Positions 55,205 through 64,000 of a DNA stretch of 64,000 nucleotides are shown piece by piece (within the stretch, counting starts at the first letter, position 1; the number at the start of each line of letters is the position of its first letter). The stretch is from Hypoxylon rubiginosum (Eukaryota; Ascomycota; Sordariomycetes; Xylariales; Hypoxylaceae): the NCBI GenBank assembly GCA_902806565.1, contig CADCXA010000041.1, forward strand, positions 248,001-312,000. The letters run 5' to 3'. Made by a program: the position numbers and the translations under genes. The notes below the pieces were generated by a model. That model worked only from the letters and a program-made list of their open reading frames with translations. It was not told the DNA's origin and made no database searches.

Positions 55205-57472
55205 TTAAAAGCTGGAATGCACAATGTCGTCTGGATTCTTTTGGGAATACTCCTTTTCTACCTCGTCGGCCCAGTCAAACTTGCTCTCGCGAGGTCCCAT
55301 TGAATTGACGCTGTTGTCAACTGCCTTCTTAGGCGATGGCTTGGACTGGACACCGGAGCTAGATCGCTGGCTACTAGCCCCGCTGTTCGACACATTTCGG
55401 CCGTGGGAGGAATCGTGCGGAATCGGACCGGACTGGTTCTCTTCCTTCTGTTTGTTAGCAGCCTGAGAGAACATGGAGTTAGACCCGATAACAGTGCCGT
55501 TCCGTCTCTTCCATTTCTGTTGCGGCTGTGACTGAGCGCTGTCTTCTCTAGGCACAGGCTTGGTCGACATCGGAACATTGCTGGGCTCTTTGGGCGTGGC
55601 CTTGTCGTTGGCACCGTGCGTGGCCTGGTTCTGGGTCTGTGCCATACCCTTAGACTTGTTTTTCTTCCTCGGCTTATACTTGGGCTTGACACTCTCCCAT
55701 CCATCCTCTTTCTCTCCGGGTTGACCTTTGCTCTGACTAGTGGCATTCTTGGTCGATTGAGGGCCAGAGGACGGTGCTTGGGCCGCCGCTGTGGTTGATG
55801 GCCCGCTTGGATTTGCCTTCGAGGGCAACGGCGCCGGTCGATTGGTCATGTTGAACGAGCTGGCTTGTCCTCGCGCTCCTGCCCACTCTGCTATCGTCCG
55901 CTCCCGCCATCTAACGTTGCCAGTCTCACCAGAGCTTACCGACTTGTCGGATTTGTGGGTCTTCGGTGTGCTCTTCCGAACCAGAGGTAGGCTTACGAGT
56001 TTACCTTCGGCTTTCTCGCGAGGTACTATAGGCTTATACTTTGGCGGAGAAGAGGCTACGGTAGCATAGCTGCGGGGACGAATCGTAGGGGGTTGAGCCG
56101 TGGGTAGGCTAGCCACGGGTGAGTCAACCGTAGGGGAATCAGCTGCCGGGGTACCAGCTGCCTGTGTATCAGCTGTGGAATGGGCTGGGGGGAGAGTCGA
56201 AGCCGGAGAACCATGGACTTCGTCCTTACTCTTCGCGGAACCATTGCCGGTCTGAGGGCTAATAGTAGGAATGTTCACGATAATAGACTTAACCTTAGCG
56301 CCCGGGCTGAAATCACCAACTGAGGTTGGCTGACAATCGAAATCCTCGACAGGTTGAGGCTCCCTGGTTTCGCAGCTCTCCTGAGAAAACTGACTTTCTT
56401 GAGTGCCCGGAGTCTCCTCCACTCCCTGGTCCTCGTGAACTTCGGAGGCGACATCAAGACGAGCGGTTTCATCCAATAGCTCGGTCGTATTTTCCGTAAT
56501 CTTCGGTTCTTCAGACGTCGCAAGCGATTGACCGTTGCTGGCTGAGTGAGGTTGCTGTTGGTGTGAAACATCGTCCGTCAGTATACGGGGTTGCAAAGTA
56601 GAGCTAGACGAAACCGAAGCCGGAGCAGCTGACGAAGGTTCTGGCGAAGGCTCCCGTGAAGGCTCCTGTGAAAGCTCTCTCGAGGATGCTTTCGAACGTT
56701 CCGATGGAGTCTGGCCATTTGCCATGCGGTTGGCAGCTTCTTCGGCGACGCGCGTATAGGCTTGAGATGTGTCGGGTCCATAAACATGGGCGATGGAAAT
56801 GAGGCCCGTGTGAATGGCACTTCGAAGTGCCTCATTCTCGCGGCGGAGATCGAGAATAGTTTGTTTATTCTCTTCATTTTCTTCGTCGACGAAATTGGCG
56901 TACTCAGATTTCTCCGCCTCCAACGATTCAATGACGTACTTTAGTTCGTCGATTGAGGAATCCTTGAATGCAATCGTCGTTCTTGCTTCAATGAGCTCGG
57001 ACGTTCGGCGAGAGACATCATCATTCAGCATTGCGATGGTGGCCTGCATAGAGGCTATCTGGGAATTGTGGTTGGCGACCGTCTGAGTGTCCTTAGTTAG
57101 GCCATTCTGGGACGTGCTGGGTTGGTGGACAGACGATAGCCCGGGGACCTGCACTCGCTGCATTCGAAAGGTAGTCACCGACGAAGGGCGTTTGCTATCG
57201 TGAACCTGGTTCTGGTCGTCCTTGTCACCGTCCTTGGGAGCCGGATTGAAGGTCGTACGCGGAGCGGGATGTCGAAGTTTCTGGTCTCGTAGACCATTGT
57301 GATGATTTTGACCATTCTTGGTCTTTAGCTTCAAGGTCAACTTGCCAGAGGGCAATGAAGACGTCGAACCCTTGCCATCGACCGTCTCATTAACAGATGG
57401 GCTGTTAACGACGGAGGCGTAGGAGCGGTCACTCGTCGATTGAGGACTGGTAGAGCGAGGAGAGTTGTCCAT
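55205..57472 (-). CDS. low-complexity coiled-coil protein of unknown function
   Basis: Single exon, 755 aa. Residues 1-120 are Ser/Pro/Asn-rich. A coiled coil spans about 130-225 (heptad-like ASMQATIAMLNDDVSRRTSE through LRRENEALRSAIHTG). The remainder is mostly disordered, with Pro/Ser/Thr repeats (TADTQAAGTPAADSPTVDSP) and basic patches such as KYKPRKKNKSKG. The end carries a small conserved-looking acidic motif SKFDWADEVEKEY. Such proteins in ascomycetes are often scaffold or RNA-associated, but nothing here identifies a role. The upstream region is unusually long (2.1 kb), and the mRNA leader may be long. Confidence 0.78.
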   Translation of the reverse strand: MDNSPRSTSPQSTSDRSYASVVNSPSVNETVDGKGSTSSLPSGKLTLKLKTKNGQNHHNGLRDQKLRHPAPRTTFNPAPKDGDKDDQNQVHDSKRPSSVTTFRMQRVQVPGLSSVHQPSTSQNGLTKDTQTVANHNSQIASMQATIAMLNDDVSRRTSELIEARTTIAFKDSSIDELKYVIESLEAEKSEYANFVDEENEENKQTILDLRRENEALRSAIHTGLISIAHVYGPDTSQAYTRVAEEAANRMANGQTPSERSKASSRELSQEPSREPSPEPSSAAPASVSSSSTLQPRILTDDVSHQQQPHSASNGQSLATSEEPKITENTTELLDETARLDVASEVHEDQGVEETPGTQESQFSQESCETREPQPVEDFDCQPTSVGDFSPGAKVKSIIVNIPTISPQTGNGSAKSKDEVHGSPASTLPPAHSTADTQAAGTPAADSPTVDSPVASLPTAQPPTIRPRSYATVASSPPKYKPIVPREKAEGKLVSLPLVRKSTPKTHKSDKSVSSGETGNVRWRERTIAEWAGARGQASSFNMTNRPAPLPSKANPSGPSTTAAAQAPSSGPQSTKNATSQSKGQPGEKEDGWESVKPKYKPRKKNKSKGMAQTQNQATHGANDKATPKEPSNVPMSTKPVPREDSAQSQPQQKWKRRNGTVIGSNSMFSQAANKQKEENQSGPIPHDSSHGRNVSNSGASSQRSSSGVQSKPSPKKAVDNSVNSMGPRESKFDWADEVEKEYSQKNPDDIVHSSF

Positions 57473-59638
57473 GGCTCTCGTTCAGTGGGTTATGTGGATA
57501 GGTTACTTGATTACAATGAGCGACATGAATAATGAATAGATATCTTGCTTGATGACGCGTTCATACCTGTTTGGAAGTAAACCAAGTTGATATAAGGCTA
57601 GTAAGAATAGCCCAGAGCTGGAGACAGCAGAATATCACGAGCAGCTGTGAGGGTTGAAATTAGAATACCTATAGAATGGTCGAAGGGTTTTTGTTTGATG
57701 ACAAGCTGGGGGGAATAATGGCAAAGGGATTATAAATACAGATCAATCATGCAGTTAGGCACGCAGAAGAGATCTGTAGGTTGTGTCAATGTGCAAGCAT
57801 GAAGCATGCGAGAACGTGGTGGATGAGTGAAGACAGTAAGAGTTAGAGAAAGCCGAAGAGGCAGACAGCGCGTCGGAATAAACAAGTTGGGAAAAAGTAC
57901 CTTGTCTGTAATTTTGATTGGGAACGGGAGGAAAGAGAAAGGAACGGGGAAACGTAAAGATGTGCGAGGAAGGAAACGACGAGTAGGGTTTGTGTACCTA
58001 GAGTAGTCGTGGGCAGTCGTGGGCAGTCGCGTTGTGATTTTGGCAACTGCCTACGTAGAGTACGTACCTAACTAAACCAAACTGGCAGACAATAATTGAG
58101 TAGGTACCAAAGGCACGAAAAAGACTGCTGAAGCTCACTCGAGTTAACAAGAGAAGACGTTGGGTAGCACGTTAAAAAGTCTTATATGAAAGACTTGTTA
58201 GGGGTTGGTGTTGGCCGTTTGGCGAGAAGGCGGATACGAGTAGTGCAAGTTGCAGTGACAAGACGAGTTTAAGCACCGCGCTGATGGATTAAAAAGCTGT
58301 CTATTTGTAGTTGTAGGACGGGGGAATTTAGTAATGGTACGGTTAGCATTGGTGGCGGCAGCATAGGTCGCGTTGCTGGGTTGAGGACTCGTTGCTGGTG
58401 TACACCTCAACTGGCGTACACCTAAACGACAGGCCGCTGCAGCCTCCTAGTCAATGGTTGCCCTGTAGTGCAAGATGCCCAGATACTTCCCTAGGCATAT
58501 GGCTCCTTCAATGTCCAGCTCCCGCTAGGCCGCTACCTAGGTAGGTAGACAAGGAAGCCCAATCAGTTCATCCTGCACCATGTTCTAACAGTCCCTGGCA
58601 ACAAAGTACCTATCACCAGTTTCGCGTCCAAGGCACAAAACCGACGCGAAGGGACGCGCAGCGCAGCGACACACCTAGAGAAGACTAGTCTACGTTCACA
58701 CAATTGGATGGAGTCTATGACGAACTGTTGATACTTTCTCATTACTAGTATATACCATGTAGTATAGCAACTGACTGCTCCATGCATCGCCAGAACGAAC
58801 ACCAAAAATCGTCGAACAAAGCAATAAGTCACCTAGGCCGGCAGGTAGATACAGGGTAGGAACACGAGTCGATCGATGTGAACAATCAAGTTTCTATCAT
58901 ACTAGAATCGTATGCCTATGTAGGCTACGTTGAAAGAGATTCGTCCCCAAGCTGTAAAAAAGGAACAAGAAAAAAATATGTAGATCTCAAAATGAAACGG
59001 CGTCGAGACGGTGAAGCAACTCGACGTCGAGATTAACGACGGATCCATCTTTCCCAAGAATGTTTGCTCTCAGAGCGAACCCACGACGATACGAGACCGC
59101 CTGCGACCTTGCACGATGCCCCAGGGAAGTGCTGAAAAGGCATTAGCGATCTGGGTGCTCTGTTCTATCTGAGGAAAAGAAAAAGAGAGAAAGAAAAATC
59201 AGTCGGCAAGATCGCGTCGCGCAATTATCGTTGTGGTCGCGCACAGACCACCCATGTCACGTGAGCTTGGATACATAGGTACTTCTGTTACAGTAATACC
59301 CTCGTGGTCAGCATATATCATATGTCATCTGATTGGCCAATATCAAAGCCGAGGATACGGGTGGGATGGGACGCAATTGGTTTGGCCCCATTCAACCTTT
59401 TGCCGATTGTTCCAATGCTTGCTTTTGCTTGTATGAGCGCATCCGCTTGAAACCTCAAAACCCTCATCCGATCTTCGAGTCCGTGTGCGATTGAGGCATT
59501 GGCATTGACATTCGATATACGGCACCGGCATCCTCTTCACCTGTCGCCTCCGATCCCGATTTCCTTCGAGCGGTCCGAATCGATAGCATTGTCCATAGCG
59601 GGACTAAACCAGACTGCGACGCCATCCATCCTAACACA
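57473..59638. other. long divergent intergenic region
   Basis: 2.2 kb between the coiled-coil gene (minus) and SDH3 (plus), so it holds both promoters. No coding gene or RNA was recognised. There is a CCTAGGTAGGTAG motif at about 58530 and purine-rich tracts near 59165-59200 and 57930-57990. Confidence 0.5.
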
Positions 59639-60480
59639 ATGATCGCACAACGAGTTGGTCTCCGGGCGCTGCGGCAAGGTACTGAATCTCGTCCCATGTT
59701 CATGTATATTTAAGATTCATCCCGAGTCTCCCCTCCGAGACCAATTGGCGTCAACAATCGCTCCCCGGGTTTGCTATTATAACGTAACATTTGCTAACGT
59801 GGAATCATATCTCGACGCAAGCAGCCGCTGCCAAGCCCAACGCCCTCTTCTCCCAGAACCTCCCGCGCTTCGCCCTGGCCACGAGCCTGCAGACTAGGTA
59901 ACGTCTCGCCATCTATTCCGGACTACCCTCTCGCATGCTTTTGCAAGAACTCCTATACCCGCCTATACGAGGAGCCGCAGCGTATAAGTAGAGAAGCCAA
60001 ACATACAACTAACCACCACCCCTCCCCCCTCACAGAACCGCATCCACCCAAAAGCTCACCGAGACCGACGCCCAGTCCCTCCTAGCCACCCAGCGCCAGC
60101 AGCGCCCCGTCGCCCCGCACCTGACGGCCTACGACTACCGGCAGACCTGGTTCGGCGCCTCCATCTGGACCCGCATCACGGGTCAGTCCCTGAGCGTCTC
60201 CCTCTACGCCTTCTCCCTCGCCTACCTCGTCGCCCCCCTCACCGGCTGGCACCTCGAGTCCGCCACCTTAGCCTCCGCCGTCGCCTCCCTGAACCCCGCC
60301 GTCGCTACCGGTCTCAAGGCCCTCCTCGCCTGGCCCTTCTTCTTCCACTTCGCCAACGGCAGCCGCCACCTCGCTTGGGACTTCGCTTACGGCTTCAAGA
60401 AGACTACCATCAATCAGACTAGCTACGTCGTGCTGGGAACTAGCATAGTTGCCACCTTGGGCGCCGTTTTTCTGCTATAA
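59639..60480 (+). CDS. SDH3: SDH3, succinate dehydrogenase cytochrome b560 subunit
   Basis: Exons 59639-59678, 59825-59897 and 60036-60480 give 185 aa. The first two exons encode a mitochondrial presequence rich in Arg, Ala and Ser. The third carries RPVAPHLTAYD, SIWTRITGQSLS, and the haem-ligand motif NGSRHLAWD with His149, plus three membrane helices. The protein anchors complex II in the inner membrane and helps bind ubiquinone and haem b. Intron 1 (146 nt) ends in a tandem AAG-CAG acceptor, so two forms differing by one alanine are possible. Intron 2 is 138 nt. Confidence 0.94.
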
Positions 60481-60953
60481 GTGCGGTTGGATCTACTCCG
60501 ACAGTGGATGGAGGAGCCTACGGATGGGACGAGAAGGAACTTGATGGACTGGTCCTAGAAGTGTTGAATTGTGTAGACTACGAGGAAGTGAGGTCAATGG
60601 GAATAATCCCATTGATGCATGAAACCTGATGGGATTGGAACACGCCTGTACGAAATTACTCATCATTATGCATGGATGATACGCGGAAGACAATGCAGTT
60701 GTATTTCCTTTGTCCACCTAGTCTGACTTCCGGCCGCACGTCTGCTCATGCAGTTCATGCAGTACACGGTAAGGAATATCAATCTCAAACCCAATCAACC
60801 GTGCCAAAAATTGCTTGCCCCCCAACTCCATATCCATTCCCCCTCCAAACCAGTAGTAGAACGCCGGGTATCATCAGACTCGCTGCCAAGAACCGTAGTG
60901 TATGTAGAACCGCCAATCCAACGCTCCTCTACTTATAGAATCATACCACATCC
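60481..60953. other. convergent intergenic region, SDH3 / TAF6
   Basis: 473 bp between the two 3' ends; no gene recognised. Confidence 0.5.
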
Positions 60954-62449
60954 CTAGTGGAAGTTCTTCGCGTCGAGGATGATTTGGTTAAGTTTGTGAT
61001 TGCCAAGCTGCACAATGCGATCTCCGACGATGTCGCCGACGAAGGCCTTGATCTGGCTAGCCTCGTTTTCGCTCGAGTATCCGTTCATGCCGTCGGCCAC
61101 GACGCTGTCCTCTGCCATCAGGAGGTGGACAGCTTTCATGATAGCGCTCAGTACGGCTCTGAGCTCGTGGGTACTGATGGGATCGTTCTTTTGTTGCAGC
61201 GGAATAAGCATTGACGTCTCGAATTCTTTCAGGTTCTTCAGCAAGAGGAACTTGACCACGTCGACGCCACCAGCCGACAAAAGACCGTGGACTGCTCCGA
61301 ACCACACTGAAGGTGGCACAGAAGGGTTGAGAAAGCTCTTGAGACACGTGCGAACGAGCTTGGGGCGTAGTATTTTGTTGCTGTCCGAGTATTTGCGCGC
61401 AAGTTGTCCAACGAGGCTGGCAGCTAACTCTCTAAGATGATACTGCTCCTTCAGCGCAGCAACTCCGCTGTCAGATCCGATCTTGCGGCCCAACAGGCAT
61501 GTAAGGACGGGAGCGCATAGTGGACTGGCGTACGGCGCTAGGAAGAGGTGGTCGTTGCTGATCAGCGCGTTTGTGAGCTCCATCATCTGTCGAAGGACGA
61601 AGATATCGTCGAGATGGTGAGTAACTTGGGTCGAGATGAAGTTGACAAAGTACGGAACAAGTTGGTGAATGCTTGGCTCGGAGCTGACCGACTCTAGCGC
61701 AGCTTCTCGTAGTCGTTGAACCTCAACATCTGGGTTCTCATCCATCAGAGCAGCTTGGATTTTTTCAAAGTATAGAATGAGTTCTTGGGAGACGACGTGC
61801 TTGACGGCGGGTTTGAAGTTTGGGTTGTCTTGTCCGGACAGGGCGGCAAGTGCGGGATTGGCACCGAGACCCTTGGGCAGAAGATCTTGCGAGCGTGACT
61901 CCGCCGTCGTGGGATTAGAGGTGCTTGCTGGTTGAACACCGTCGACAGCAAGCCAATGCCCTGTAAATAGAGTTAGCACATATAAGAAGATTTCAATAAA
62001 GCGATTGTCGTCAACTTACTAGTGAAGCTTGCGTCACGAGGAATCTTGGGAAGCGTAAAGTTGATCAACTTCTCGAATTCCATCTCTTCATCTTCAATAT
62101 AGAACAGGGCCTGCGAACCCAGGTTCGCCTCTCCGTATCTGAGCGCCCGCGTAGAGTCGTAGCCATACAACGGCTCAACATCCAGCACTCGTAGAGCTTG
62201 GGAGACGTCCTGGATCGTCATGAATGTTCGTCTTGCAAGGCGCATGCATCGTAAAGCCTCTACGAGCACTTGGCCAATGCGATACTCGACGTCCTGAGAG
62301 AGAGTACGTAAGGCTTCGTCGCCCAAGTTGGAGATACCGACCGACTCGGCGACATCTTTGACGTTCTCTTGGTTCCAGAGAAGTCGCTGTTCATAAGCGG
62401 TCTTGCTGACATCTTGAGCGGGGCCACGAGCGTCTCTGGCAGCAGCCAT
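60954..62449 (-). CDS. TAF6: TAF6, transcription initiation factor TFIID subunit
   Basis: Exons on the minus strand: 62449-62020 and 61960-60954, 478 aa. The N-terminal histone fold spans about 20-95 ([20 protein letters not shown] to [16 protein letters not shown]). The 59-nt intron (GTAAGT; branch GCTAAC; acceptor TTACAG) joins as [15 protein letters not shown], a conserved TAF6 segment. The C-terminal half contains the TAF6C HEAT-repeat domain ([14 protein letters not shown] to about 460). TAF6 pairs with TAF9 in TFIID and, in yeast, also in SAGA. Slightly shorter than average but complete. Confidence 0.95.
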
Positions 62450-64000
62450 GATGACTAGCAGGTGATTCGTTACGAGTACGACGTTTGAGGTGATGTTGTT
62501 GAGATGTTGAAGTGATTGGGTTGAGATCCCAACGAGAAGCGGAGATTTGAAGATGGAGTTCTCAAACGGATGATTGAAAGCTGGCCAAGTAGAGACTAGC
62601 TAGGCGATTCAACTGCTGTCTCATTAGTCTGACGATCGAGATGAGGATGGAAAATGTTGAGCACGTACTCACGAAGTACTCGTTTGTAATGGAGTACGCA
62701 AAGATGCTCGTCAGATTTGTACGAGATCAGTGAGACGAAAAAGTGAGTTGCCAAAAGGCTCGTACTCGAGAAGTTGTTGTGTGTAGTGCCAATTGCTGAA
62801 TTTGGCGTGAAGAGAGTTTTGCAAAGGTGAAGGTTTTTTGTTGGGAAGAAGAGAGTTGTGGGAGAAAGTTGAATGGCAGACTGGAGGTATTTATGGACAG
62901 AATCTGAGAAGATGTTTGCTGCCTTATCTGAGCCTGGACCACGAGTCAGTTGATAGGGCAAGATAAGAGGCCAATGGTTGCCCAGGTAGCTGATAGAGGA
63001 AGTGGTCTGAGCTTGTGGTATGAGGAAAGTACGATAATTGGGTAAGGCACGAGAGTTGGTAGTTTGGGAGGTTGCTGGGGAGGTAGGAACTTACCCTCAA
63101 TCCTGAGCCCTAGACGACACGTGAGTCGATCTGGGAACTCACACAAAATGAGCGACGGCAAATTGTGGTTGCTGGTCCCAGCGGTCCGAGCAGTACCGAG
63201 GACGAGAACGGAAGATGTGACCCAAGACGGCGGTTGAGGAAGAGGATAGTTGCGACGAAGCTATCTCGAAGACGTCGATCCTCTTTTGACCTCATCAAAT
63301 GTTAACCTCCATAAATACGACGGCAATAGCGGTAAAGATGTGACTCACAAGTGTTGCCCTGCCCAGAACCCAACGTGAAGCTTGCCAGGCCGCGCTGACG
63401 AGATGATCTATCTAGCAAGGCGCCGACGACACCATAAGCTTTCTCCTACGGGATGGAGGATGTCCAGGATGTGATAGGTACGCAAGCAGTAAAGCCGAGG
63501 TAGAAGTTATCTTAGGTACTCGGCAAGAGGCGAGAAATCCGATGTGAGAAATCTGCTGGCGAGTGTGTGTAGAGGAAGAGAGAATCAGCTTCTGCTAGGA
63601 TCGGAAATATTTGAAGAGGTAGGGTTGAAAGCTTGGATGCTTTTCGATGGAAGTGTCGCCGAGGTTGAATGGAGGAGCAAAGATGAATTGAAGTGTACGA
63701 GGCTGATAATAATTTGGAGGAAAAGGTAAGAATTGGAGCTAGTCGAGCTAGTAGCAGCTGGGCAATCAGCCTCGAGCTTGGCATGCGGTCTGGCGGTTAC
63801 CGTGGACTCCATATTTAGCCCGCTAGCGTAATATACCCCACTCGAGTCATACTTTAATTTCTCTGCATATGAAATCGAGATACCGTCGAGACATAAGATG
63901 ACATTTCACCCGGCTAGTACTTTCCCAACCTAACTTCATATATCGACCCTCGATCTTGAAGTCTGTTCAAAAATGAGAATATAATTATACTAACTAAGCT
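62450..64000. other. TAF6 upstream region, no supported gene
   Basis: 1.55 kb. It has several minus-strand frames of 60-120 codons, but their translations are low complexity and lack motifs. Purine-rich plus strand. Presumably TAF6 leader and promoter; the end of the window cuts any neighbour. Confidence 0.45.

Noticed and set aside
62596..62961. 121-codon minus-strand frame upstream of TAF6
   Set aside because: Translation is low complexity without domains; the purine-rich plus strand makes open minus frames likely by chance.
63512..63784. 90-codon minus-strand frame with a hydrophobic start
   Set aside because: No recognisable family, and overlapping frames of equal quality exist, so not supported as a gene.

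Overview
This window is nuclear DNA from a filamentous ascomycete (Pezizomycotina). The evidence is short GT-AG introns of about 55-150 nt with CTAAC/CTGAC-like branch sites, Zn(II)2Cys6 transcription factors, a NACHT-ankyrin NLR-like gene, AT-leaning intergenic DNA, and GC-rich third codon positions in several genes. Family content and the many dispersed CCTAGGTAGGT-type motifs would fit a sordariomycete, possibly Xylariales, but species cannot be named from sequence alone. I find 25 protein-coding genes, three decayed genes and one MITE-like element. I recognised no tRNA, rRNA or CRISPR.

Layout. 85-1872: orphan membrane glycoprotein. 2755-6831 (-): FAD monooxygenase beside a Zn2Cys6 regulator. 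7557-12274 (-): a four-exon NACHT-ankyrin protein of 1501 aa. 12275-14060: gene-free DNA with a 335-bp TA-flanked inverted-repeat element. 14061-21377 (+): UNC-93-type transporter, TauD-type dioxygenase and a regulator with two tandem Zn2Cys6 clusters, which looks like a small accessory catabolic cluster. 22980-25137: convergent NOB1 and NOP10 (ribosome biogenesis). 25904-28774: GT25-type glycosyltransferase and the SEC11 signal peptidase subunit. 28887-29560: decayed wax-synthase-like acyltransferase. 30236-32174: APH-like kinase and a small secreted cysteine protein. 32840-33600: decayed WD40 array. 34729-37674: a G1-peptidase homologue lacking its catalytic residues, and a small, strongly codon-biased protein. 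38397-45209: two membrane proteins (one with an LCCL domain) and QTRT2. 46712-50639: secreted alkaline phosphatase, a stand-alone RapZ-C-like protein, and an erythromycin-esterase-like fragment. 51831-57472: cysteine-rich membrane-anchored surface protein, F-box-like zinc protein, coiled-coil protein. 59639-62449: SDH3 and TAF6.

Core housekeeping genes (NOB1, NOP10, SEC11, QTRT2, SDH3, TAF6) alternate with accessory blocks (regulators, NLR, decayed genes, secreted proteins). Exon structures were worked out by hand from splice consensus, reading phase and family resemblance; every multi-exon model given is divisible by three. The least certain joins are the introns of the regulator at 4511-6831 and of the RapZ-C-like gene, and the 5' end of the gene at 38397-40361.
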